11,390 bases of DNA from HGM10611 sp964384805 (GTDB taxonomy: Bacteria > Bacillota_I > Bacilli_A > ML615J-28 > CAG-313). The stretch is taken from positions 1 through 11,390 of the forward strand of contig CAYLLO010000041.1 of assembly GCA_964384805.1 (NCBI GenBank), read 5' to 3'. The notes under the pieces are model-generated. The model was not told the DNA's origin and made no database searches. It saw nothing but the letters and a program-made list of their open reading frames with translations. How positions within the stretch are numbered: the stretch's first letter is position 1; each line of letters begins with the position of its first letter. Below, piece by piece: positions 5,879 through 11,390 of this stretch. A program made the position numbers and the translations under genes.

Positions 5879-6766
5879 ATGCAATATATAACTTTAAATA
5901 ATGGAATAAAGATGCCGATATTAGGATATGGAGTATATCAAATCTCTAAAGTTGATTGTAAACAATGTGTATTAAATGCTTTAAAAATTGGGTATAGATT
6001 AATAGATACTGCACAAAGCTATTTTAATGAAGAAGAAGTAGGTGAGGCAATTAGTGAAAGTGGCATTCCAAGAGAGGAGATATTTATTACCACAAAAGTT
6101 TGGATAGAACATTATGGATATAATAATTGTAGAAACTCAGTATTAGAGTCAATGCGAAAATTAAAAGTAGATTATATTGATTTAGTTTTGTTACATCAAC
6201 CATTTAATGATTATTATGGCGCCTATCGGGCTTTAGAAGACTTATATAAAGAAGGTAAAATTAAAGCCATTGGAGTTTCTAATTTTTATCCAGATCGATT
6301 TGTTGATTTACAGGCTTTTGTTGAAGTTAAACCTGCAATAAACCAAATAGAAACCCATCCTTTTAATCAACAAAAAGAAGCTAAAAAATGGTTGGAAAAG
6401 TATAATTGTCAAATTGAAGCATGGGCTCCCTTTGGTGAGGGTAGAGGTGATATGTTTATTAATCCAATTATTAAAGCTATTGGAGATAAATATCATAAAA
6501 CTGTTGCACAAACTATTTTAAGATGGTTAATTCAACTTAATGTAGTGGTAATACCTAAATCAATTCATATTGATAGGATGCAAGAAAACTTTGATGTTTT
6601 CGATTTTGAATTAACAAATGATGATATGCAACAAATTAATGCTTTAGATCAAAATAAGAGTGCATTTTTTTCACATCAAGATCCAAGGATGGTTGAATGG
6701 TTTATAGAGATGGTAGAAAAAAGAAAACAAAATCAAGATCATCAAAAAGAAAATAAAAATTGGTAA
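5879..6766 (+). CDS. aldo/keto reductase
   Basis: The 295-aa product is an NADPH-dependent aldo/keto reductase with a TIM-barrel fold, closest in style to the AKR5 group (2,5-diketo-D-gluconate reductase and methylglyoxal-type reductases). The catalytic tetrad is complete: Asp43, Tyr48, Lys73 and His106, in the contexts LIDTAQSYFN, TTKVW and LLHQP. GVSNF (132-136) and IPKSIHIDRMQEN (225-237) are the usual cofactor-side motifs; Lys227, Ser228 and Arg233 would contact the NADPH phosphate. The C-terminus ends in a charged, Lys/Gln-rich tail. It would reduce aldehydes or ketones in the cytoplasm, plausibly toxic carbonyls, but the substrate is not determinable. It is first gene of a three-gene unit, 14 bp before the flavin-binding protein, under a promoter with operator-like palindromes. 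Confidence 0.93.
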   Translation: MQYITLNNGIKMPILGYGVYQISKVDCKQCVLNALKIGYRLIDTAQSYFNEEEVGEAISESGIPREEIFITTKVWIEHYGYNNCRNSVLESMRKLKVDYIDLVLLHQPFNDYYGAYRALEDLYKEGKIKAIGVSNFYPDRFVDLQAFVEVKPAINQIETHPFNQQKEAKKWLEKYNCQIEAWAPFGEGRGDMFINPIIKAIGDKYHKTVAQTILRWLIQLNVVVIPKSIHIDRMQENFDVFDFELTNDDMQQINALDQNKSAFFSHQDPRMVEWFIEMVEKRKQNQDHQKENKNW

Positions 6767-6780
6767 GGAGAAAAATATAT

Positions 6781-7335
6781 ATGAGAAGAGACTTAGGAGT
6801 AAAAACATATCTTTATCCCCAATTAGTTATGATAATTGGTACATATGATAAAGAAGGTAATCCCAATGTTATGAATGCTGCATGGGGAGGAATGGCCGAC
6901 TATGATAAAGTAATTGTTTGTTTAGCGCATCATAAAACAACGGAAAACATCAATATAACCCAAGAATTTACTATTTCGATAGGGGATGCTAAACATGTTA
7001 TAGAGTGTGATTATGTAGGAATTGTATCACAAAATGATGAACCTAATAAAATGGCAAAATCTGGTTTTACAACAACAAAAGCGCAATATGTCAATGCTCC
7101 AATCGTTAATGAATTATCTTTATGTTTGGAATGCAGATTAATTAAGATATTAGAAGATGGTTTATATTTAGCTCAAATAATTAATGTTAATGCTGAAGAA
7201 AGTGTTTTAGATGATAAAGGTAATGTTTTAGTAGAAAAGCTAATGCCAATATCATATGATCCATCAACTCATGGATATTATAAGGTTGCAGAAAGAGTTG
7301 GTAATGCATTTAGCGATGGGGAAAAAATAAAATAA
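6781..7335 (+). CDS. flavin reductase-like FMN-binding protein
   Basis: The 184-aa product is of the flavin-reductase-like (FMN-binding split barrel, flavoredoxin-type) family. The family pattern shows in PQLVMIIGTYDKEGNPNVMN (13-32), AAWGGMAD (33-40), the strand with TENINITQEFTIS (54-66), and the SGFTTTKAQYV segment (94-104). Such proteins bind FMN and pass electrons from NAD(P)H or another donor. The open frame extends upstream to a TTG at 6760, but AAGGAG (6765-6770) would then fall inside it, so I place the start at the ATG 6781, ten bases after that site. It follows the aldo/keto reductase closely, with no promoter between. Together with the divergent flavodoxin-family gene, this makes three redox proteins around one regulator. 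Partner and substrate are unknown. Confidence 0.88.
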   Translation: MRRDLGVKTYLYPQLVMIIGTYDKEGNPNVMNAAWGGMADYDKVIVCLAHHKTTENINITQEFTISIGDAKHVIECDYVGIVSQNDEPNKMAKSGFTTTKAQYVNAPIVNELSLCLECRLIKILEDGLYLAQIINVNAEESVLDDKGNVLVEKLMPISYDPSTHGYYKVAERVGNAFSDGEKIK

Positions 7336-7369
7336 GATTTAAAATCTTTATTGAAAAGAGGTTATATCT

Positions 7370-8266
7370 ATGTTATGGTTAGTTTTGGCGTTATTGGGAG
7401 CTTTAGCAACCTCACTGACTACGATTTTTGCTAAAATAGGAATCCGAGATGTTAAGTCTAATTTTGCAACAGCATATCGAACAGGCATTGTTATTATATG
7501 TTGTATTATTATGTGTTTAATTACAGGAAATATTAATTTAATTAATACTCTATCACCTTCAAATTGTTTTTTTCTAATTTTATCGGGAATTGCCACAGGA
7601 TGTTCTTGGCTTTGTTATTATAAAGCGCTAAAAGTGGGAGATGTAAACAAAATAGCACCTATTGATAAATCTAGTTTTATCTTTACTAGCATTTTATTTC
7701 TAATTTTCTTTTTTGAAGATACTACAAAAGGCGGAAATGTATTAATTATATGTATGCTTATGTTATCTATGAGTTTAATGTTAATAGGAACTATCTTAAT
7801 GATTGATAAGAAAAAAAAGGGAGAAACTATTTCTCAAACTTGGTTAATATATGCAATATTTTCAGCAATTTTTGCTAGTTTAGTATCTTTATTTGTTAAA
7901 ATGGGGTTAAAGGGAATAGCATCTGATTTAGGCACATTACTTAGAACCATTATTGTATTTCTTTTTGCGTTAATAGTTATGTTTTTTAAAAAAGAACATT
8001 TAGATATAAAACATATAACCCCAAAAAGTTGGTTGTTCTTAACAATATCGGGAATTGCAACGGGATGTGCTTGGTTATTTGAATATTATGCTTTGAATAT
8101 TGAAGGTGTAAATCCTATAGCTGTTAATTCTATTGGTAAACTATCAATTTTGTTAACAATGAGTTTTTCTTTTTTAGTTTTAAAAGAGAAATTTTCAAAA
8201 AAATCATTGTTAGGGTTAAGTTTACTTATATGTGGAATTATTTTAATTATAATATTTAGTTTATAA
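7370..8266 (+). CDS. EamA-family (DMT superfamily) transporter
   Basis: The 298-aa product is almost entirely hydrophobic, with about ten membrane helices, and consists of two homologous EamA halves. The duplication is plain: SGIATGCSWLCYYKAL (72-87) recurs as SGIATGCAWLFEYYAL (227-242), 155 residues later, after a charged linker DKKKKGE (145-151). Family members move metabolites or drugs across the cytoplasmic membrane, often outward; the substrate cannot be told. AAGAGG (7356-7361) lies eight bases before the ATG. The gene is 34 bp after the flavin protein, with a small AT hairpin (7334-7348) between, so it is probably the last gene of the reductase operon. Export of a reduced product, or uptake of a metabolite, would both fit. 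Confidence 0.9.
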   Translation: MLWLVLALLGALATSLTTIFAKIGIRDVKSNFATAYRTGIVIICCIIMCLITGNINLINTLSPSNCFFLILSGIATGCSWLCYYKALKVGDVNKIAPIDKSSFIFTSILFLIFFFEDTTKGGNVLIICMLMLSMSLMLIGTILMIDKKKKGETISQTWLIYAIFSAIFASLVSLFVKMGLKGIASDLGTLLRTIIVFLFALIVMFFKKEHLDIKHITPKSWLFLTISGIATGCAWLFEYYALNIEGVNPIAVNSIGKLSILLTMSFSFLVLKEKFSKKSLLGLSLLICGIILIIIFSL

Positions 8267-8495
8267 ATATAGAATTAATATCGATATTTAATTTAAAAAG
8301 TGATAATAGATAACTAATGATTGGTATTTATTATTGCTTTTATTTTATAATTAGACTTTAATATATTATTTATAGAGGAATAACTAATAACAAAGAACCA
8401 TGAAAGTAGAGAACAGAAGAATATCTAAACTTAACAATTAAGGATAAAACCTAGGAGTTTTTAAAGCAAATAAGATAATTTGATAATAAAAGCTA
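8267..8495. other. AT-rich intergenic stretch, no gene recognised
   Basis: No coding frame with a ribosome-binding site is present on either strand. A 12-bp palindrome, AATATCGATATT, sits at 8277-8288, just after the transporter stop. A promoter-like pair, TTGGTA (8321-8326) and TATAAT (8346-8351), has a long 19-bp spacer. If active it would make an RNA of roughly 185 nt ending at the terminator at 8496-8542; that is speculative. Confidence 0.45.
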
Positions 8496-8542
8496 ATTAA
8501 AAACGTAGTATTTTCTTTTTGATGAAATACTACGTTTTTAAT
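8496..8542. terminator. strong bidirectional terminator
   Basis: ATTAAAAACGTAGTATTT (8496-8513) pairs without mismatch with 8525-8542 around an 11-nt loop, an 18-bp stem whose ends provide five T plus AAT on either strand. It stands between the transporter gene and the ROK kinase gene, which converge, and can end both transcripts. Confidence 0.88.
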
Positions 8543-8591
8543 GTAATAAACCGCTTAGTGGCGTGTGAGAAATAGGCAAAATAATTTTTCC

Positions 8592-9548
8592 CTATTCCAT
8601 TTTATCTAATTTTGTGCACATTGCATATGCCCCATATATTCCTGCATCATTTTTAAGTGTTGAAACCATTAATTCAACCCGAGCATTCCATTGGCCACCA
8701 TAAATCATTTTTGCTAGACGATTTTGTAAAGGTTCCATTAAAGAATCTCCTCGATAACTAATTCCTCCACCTAAAATAATGGCATCTGGTCTAAAAATAT
8801 TCGCAAGATTGGTCAATCCTTCTGCTAAATCTTCAATATATTGTTCAAAAACAATGTTAGCAACTTTATCATTCATGGCTAAAGCATCAAAAAAGGCCAT
8901 TCCATCTAGTTCTTCTGGTTTATTAGCAACGTGCCAAAGTAAACTATTGGGATTGTTAATCATAGCAACACGTGCATTTCTTATTAGAGCAGTAGCAGAG
9001 GCATAAGTTTCAAAACATCCCCTTCTACCACAACTACATAGTTGTCCATTAGTAGAGATTACCATATGACCTATTTCAGCACCAGCTCCATTTTTCCCTT
9101 CAAGCATATGACCATTAATAATGATGCCTCCACCAATACCAGTACCTAAAGTAACGAAAACAATATTTTTATATTCTTTACCTTTGCCAAAATGATATTC
9201 TCCAAGGGCGGCAACATTGGCATCGTTAGAAATTCTAATATAGGTATTTATTTTTTCTTTTAATAATTTTACAATCTCAAAATTATGAGCAACTAAATTA
9301 TTAGAGTAGATAACGGTTCCAGTACTACCATCTACATGCCCTGGAAAACCGATGCCGATACCTTTTAATTCATTTAAAGATAATGTGTTATTATTAAATA
9401 ATTTTTCAATATTATCATAAATATCACCAACTAAATATTCGACAGTTCTAGTATTAAAAGAAATTTTATCTATTAACTCATCAGTTTCATTAAAAAGACC
9501 CATTTTTATTGATGTTCCACCAACATCAATTCCAACATAATACATCAT
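8592..9548 (-). CDS. glcK: ROK-family glucokinase
   Basis: From the ATG at 9548 the product is 318 aa, close to the length of Firmicute ROK glucokinases. The N-terminal phosphate loop is GIDVGGTSIKMGLF (6-19), the catalytic Asp is 109 in NDANVAALGE (108-117), and the second glycine-rich loop is LGTGIGGG (134-141). The ROK zinc site is complete: His161 (EIGH) with Cys171, Cys173 and Cys178 in CSCGRRGCFE. It phosphorylates glucose to glucose-6-phosphate with ATP; other hexoses such as N-acetyl sugars are possible in this family. There is no DNA-binding domain, so it is a kinase rather than a ROK repressor. The frame could begin at a GTG (9557), but that codon is part of the ribosome-binding site AAAGGTG (9555-9561). 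It is transcribed alone. Confidence 0.9.
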   Translation of the reverse strand: MMYYVGIDVGGTSIKMGLFNETDELIDKISFNTRTVEYLVGDIYDNIEKLFNNNTLSLNELKGIGIGFPGHVDGSTGTVIYSNNLVAHNFEIVKLLKEKINTYIRISNDANVAALGEYHFGKGKEYKNIVFVTLGTGIGGGIIINGHMLEGKNGAGAEIGHMVISTNGQLCSCGRRGCFETYASATALIRNARVAMINNPNSLLWHVANKPEELDGMAFFDALAMNDKVANIVFEQYIEDLAEGLTNLANIFRPDAIILGGGISYRGDSLMEPLQNRLAKMIYGGQWNARVELMVSTLKNDAGIYGAYAMCTKLDKME

Positions 9549-9581
9549 ATTAAACACCTTTATTATAAAAATTATATTATA

Positions 9582-9610
9582 AGTATATCACATTTTTTAT
9601 GTTTTGGCAA
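9582..9610 (-). promoter_or_regulatory. promoter of the ROK glucokinase gene
   Basis: On the minus strand TTGCCA (9605-9610) and TATACT (9582-9587) are 17 bp apart. Transcription would start about 30 nt before the ATG at 9548, leaving AAAGGTG in the leader. No operator-like palindrome or cre-like site is obvious. Confidence 0.6.
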
Positions 9611-9657
9611 TTTTTTATAATATATAATAGGAAAGAATATTTTTAATTAAGTGCTAC

Positions 9658-9663
9658 TATAAT
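9658..9663 (+). promoter_or_regulatory. possible -10 box upstream of the GlmU-like gene
   Basis: A perfect TATAAT is followed by purine-rich AAGGAGAGGAAG (9666-9677), the ribosome-binding region, but no good -35 box stands 16-18 bp upstream. A start point right after this box would leave only a short leader. Other TATAAT hexamers occur at 9616-9621 and 9623-9628, so the promoter is uncertain. Confidence 0.35.
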
Positions 9664-9686
9664 ATAAGGAGAGGAAGATAAGTATT

Positions 9687-10430
9687 ATGAATGTTATTAT
9701 ATTAGCAGCTGGTAAAGGAACAAGGATGAAAAGTGATATTCCCAAATGTGCATATCCATTAAAAGATAAACCAATGATTGTTTATATTTTAGATACTTTA
9801 AATGAATTAGAAATAAATAAAATATTTATTGTTGTAGGTTATCAAAAAGAAATATTGATAAAAATTGTAAATGGAATGGGAAAAGAAAATATTACTTTAA
9901 TAGAACAATTTCCACAACTAGGAACGGCTCATGCGGTAAAAAGTTGTGATAAATTTATGCGATATTTAGATGGAGATACCTTAATATTACTAGGAGATAT
10001 GCCTCTTGTTGATGGAACTATTTTAAAAAGTTTTATCAATTATCATAAAATGAATCGTAATGATTTTACTATTCTAACTACTAAAATAAATAATCCAACA
10101 GGATATGGAAGAATTATTAAACGAAACGGGAAAGTAATTAAAATTGCAGAAGAAAAAGATACAACATTTTTAGAAAAGAAAATTACTGAAATTAATACAG
10201 GTATATATTGCATTAATAATCAACTTTTGTTTCAAAATATATATAAAATAAATAATAATAATACACAAAAAGAGTATTATTTAACAGATTTAGTAGAAAT
10301 AATGGTACCTAATTACAAAGTTGATACATATACTGTAAATTACAATTATCATTTAATGGGGATTAATGATTTGAAAACTCTAAAAAAAGTAGAACAAATG
10401 ATGGAGGTACAAAGTGAAAGAGTTGATTAA
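9687..10430 (+). CDS. stand-alone GlmU-type N-acetylglucosamine-1-phosphate uridylyltransferase domain
   Basis: The 247-aa product matches the N-terminal half of GlmU. It has LAAGKGTRM (6-14) for nucleotide binding, Lys20 in IPK, QLGTAHAV (77-84), GDMP with metal-binding Asp104 (103-106), GYGR (139-142), EINTG (168-172), YYLTD (197-201) and Asn227 in MGIND. This half joins GlcNAc-1-phosphate and UTP to give UDP-GlcNAc, the peptidoglycan and wall-polymer precursor. Ordinary GlmU is about 450 aa and also carries a left-handed beta-helix acetyltransferase domain; here the frame ends at a clean stop and the next gene is unrelated, so that domain is missing. Either another protein acetylates glucosamine-1-phosphate, or this enzyme makes a different UDP-sugar for one polymer. 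Its end overlaps the UppP gene by 17 nt. Confidence 0.82.
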   Translation: MNVIILAAGKGTRMKSDIPKCAYPLKDKPMIVYILDTLNELEINKIFIVVGYQKEILIKIVNGMGKENITLIEQFPQLGTAHAVKSCDKFMRYLDGDTLILLGDMPLVDGTILKSFINYHKMNRNDFTILTTKINNPTGYGRIIKRNGKVIKIAEEKDTTFLEKKITEINTGIYCINNQLLFQNIYKINNNNTQKEYYLTDLVEIMVPNYKVDTYTVNYNYHLMGINDLKTLKKVEQMMEVQSERVD

Positions 10431-11217
10431 ATATTTGTTAATTGGAATTATTCAAGGAATAAGTGAAGTGTTGCCTATATCATCTAGTGCACACTTAATT
10501 TTGGTCCAAAAAATATTGAAAATGAGCAATAGTAATTTGACTTTGGAGGTTTTTCTTCACTTTGCATCACTGGTTGCGGTAGTTTTTTATTTGCGGAAAA
10601 GATTAATAAAATTAATATTAGGTTTTTTAAAATATTTATTATTAAACAAAAAAGAATATAAGTTAGAATTCAAATTGTGTTGGTATATAGTTATATCAAC
10701 TATTCCTATTGTAATTTTTACTCTTATTTTTAAAGAACAAATTAATATGATAAGTAATAATATTTTAATAATTAGTTTATTATTAATTATCAATGGTATT
10801 TTTTTATTAACATTAACAAGATTAAAAGGAACTAAAGATTTATCAAAAATGAATTTTATAGATGCATTTGTGATTGGTCTTTCTCAGTGCTTAGGGGTTT
10901 TTCCAGGAATTTCTAGAAGTGGGTCTTGCTTATATGGTGCTAATATACGTAAGTTAGAAAATAAAACGGCTACTGATTATGCTTTTTTATTATTTATTCC
11001 GACAGTAATAGGAGCAATGGTATTAGAAATGAAAAATTTTTCTCAAATAATTGTAGATAATCAAATATGGATATATGTAAGTACTTTTATTGTTACGAGC
11101 TTAGTTACTTATTTTTCATTTCAAGTTTTATTGAAATTAATAAAAAAAGGGAAAATGAAATATTTTGGATATTATTGCATTTTAGTAGGAGTAATTAATG
11201 TTTTATTAAGTTGTTAG
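10414..11217 (+). CDS. uppP: undecaprenyl-diphosphatase (BacA/UppP)
   Basis: The 267-aa integral membrane protein has both BacA-family motifs: QGISEVLPISSSAHL (14-28), with Glu18, Ser23-25 and His27, and PGISRSG (164-170), with Arg168. The first acidic position of the motif is Gln14 here (Glu in the E. coli enzyme), a known variation. It removes a phosphate from undecaprenyl diphosphate, recycling the lipid carrier for peptidoglycan and wall-polymer synthesis; overproduction is associated with bacitracin tolerance. The start is a GTG, with GGAGG (10403-10407) six bases upstream, inside the end of the GlmU-like gene, so translation is coupled. Pairing of a UDP-GlcNAc enzyme with carrier recycling points to envelope supply. 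No strong terminator follows. Confidence 0.94.
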   Translation: MKELIKYLLIGIIQGISEVLPISSSAHLILVQKILKMSNSNLTLEVFLHFASLVAVVFYLRKRLIKLILGFLKYLLLNKKEYKLEFKLCWYIVISTIPIVIFTLIFKEQINMISNNILIISLLLIINGIFLLTLTRLKGTKDLSKMNFIDAFVIGLSQCLGVFPGISRSGSCLYGANIRKLENKTATDYAFLLFIPTVIGAMVLEMKNFSQIIVDNQIWIYVSTFIVTSLVTYFSFQVLLKLIKKGKMKYFGYYCILVGVINVLLSC

Positions 11218-11289
11218 TATAAATTTAAATTATAATTTTAATCCACCTAAATTGTAATTAGAAATGTAACAAAATATTTATAATATCAC

Positions 11290-11318
11290 TTGCAATGAGA
11301 CCTGAATTATGGTACAAT
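11290..11318 (+). promoter_or_regulatory. promoter of the tRNA-Asp gene
   Basis: TTGCAA (11290-11295) and TACAAT (11313-11318) are 17 bp apart, placing the start point around 11325, some ten bases before the mature tRNA 5' end. The preceding 72 bp after the UppP gene show no clear terminator and no gene. Confidence 0.7.
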
Positions 11319-11335
11319 AATAGAGCAAATAAGAA

Positions 11336-11390
11336 GGTCCCATGGTGTAGTGGTTAACATGCCAGTCTGTCACACTGGAGATCGCGAGTT
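11336..11390 (+). tRNA. tRNA-Asp (GTC), 3' end cut by the window edge
   Basis: The sequence begins with acceptor strand GGTCCCA (11336-11342) and a D-arm with GTAGTGGTTAA. The anticodon stem CCAGT (11362-11366) pairs with ACTGG (11374-11378) around the loop CTGTCAC, giving anticodon GTC (11369-11371), which reads Asp codons. The variable region and the 5' half of the T-arm (GCGAGTT) follow, and the window ends there with about 20 bases missing. It has its own promoter and may head a tRNA cluster. Confidence 0.95.

Noticed and set aside
6308..6511. Minus-strand open frame of 67 aa
   Set aside because: Antisense shadow of the aldo/keto reductase, with no supporting signals.
7348..7596. Minus-strand open frame of 82 aa
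   Set aside because: Antisense shadow of the EamA transporter.
8402..8443. 13-codon frame beginning MKVENRR
   Set aside because: No ribosome-binding site at proper spacing and too short to support in AT-rich DNA.
8779..9006. Plus-strand open frame of 75 aa
   Set aside because: Antisense shadow of the ROK kinase gene.
10587..10793. Minus-strand open frame of 68 aa
   Set aside because: Low-complexity shadow of the UppP gene.

Overview
The window is AT-rich throughout (roughly 30% GC or a little less, judged by eye). Every coding region is punctuated by strong Shine-Dalgarno sites and sigma-A-type promoters. UGA acts as a stop (it ends the ArsR gene at 5346-5348) and Trp is always TGG, so this is a low-GC Firmicute with the standard bacterial code rather than a Mycoplasma-type genome. 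The 36-bp CRISPR repeat, the protein families and the codon use fit an Erysipelotrichia/Coprobacillaceae-like gut anaerobe, but that placement is inference.

Layout. 1-319: the distal end of a CRISPR array (five 36-bp repeats, four 30-bp spacers, degenerate last repeat). Repeat length and sequence style suggest type II; any cas genes lie to the left, outside the window. 320-775: about 455 bp with no gene, holding a terminator-like hairpin (533-571), a GC-richer island that reads like a decayed short ORF (593-685), and the promoter/operator of the next operon. 776-4752: a MarR-type regulator followed by the two halves of a heterodimeric multidrug ABC exporter with one degenerate and one canonical ATP site. 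4753-4869: two hairpins separating convergent operons.

4870-8266: a divergent redox block. On the minus strand, an ArsR-family regulator overlaps a flavodoxin-family gene by 4 nt. On the plus strand, an aldo/keto reductase, a flavin-reductase-like FMN protein and an EamA-type transporter follow one near-consensus promoter, whose -35 region is covered by nested inverted repeats. The layout suggests the ArsR protein controls an electrophile, carbonyl or redox response; the inducer is unknown. 8267-8591: no gene, but a perfect 18-bp bidirectional terminator at its right end.

8592-9548 (minus): a ROK-family glucokinase. 9687-11217 (plus): a stand-alone N-terminal GlmU-type uridylyltransferase domain overlapping a BacA-type undecaprenyl-diphosphatase by 17 nt, both tied to envelope precursor supply. 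11336 to the end: the 5' part of a tRNA-Asp(GTC), with its own promoter.

Several starts were moved from the longest open frame because the upstream extension begins with TTG or GTG and contains the promoter or ribosome-binding site: ArsR to 5693, flavin reductase to 6781, ROK kinase to 9548. The clearest points for a second look are the CRISPR array end, the operator-like palindromes at both regulator loci, the single-domain GlmU, and the unexplained island at 593-685. I see no convincing wholly new system inside the window; the undescribed part, if any, would be in the cas locus to the left or in these small regulatory elements.
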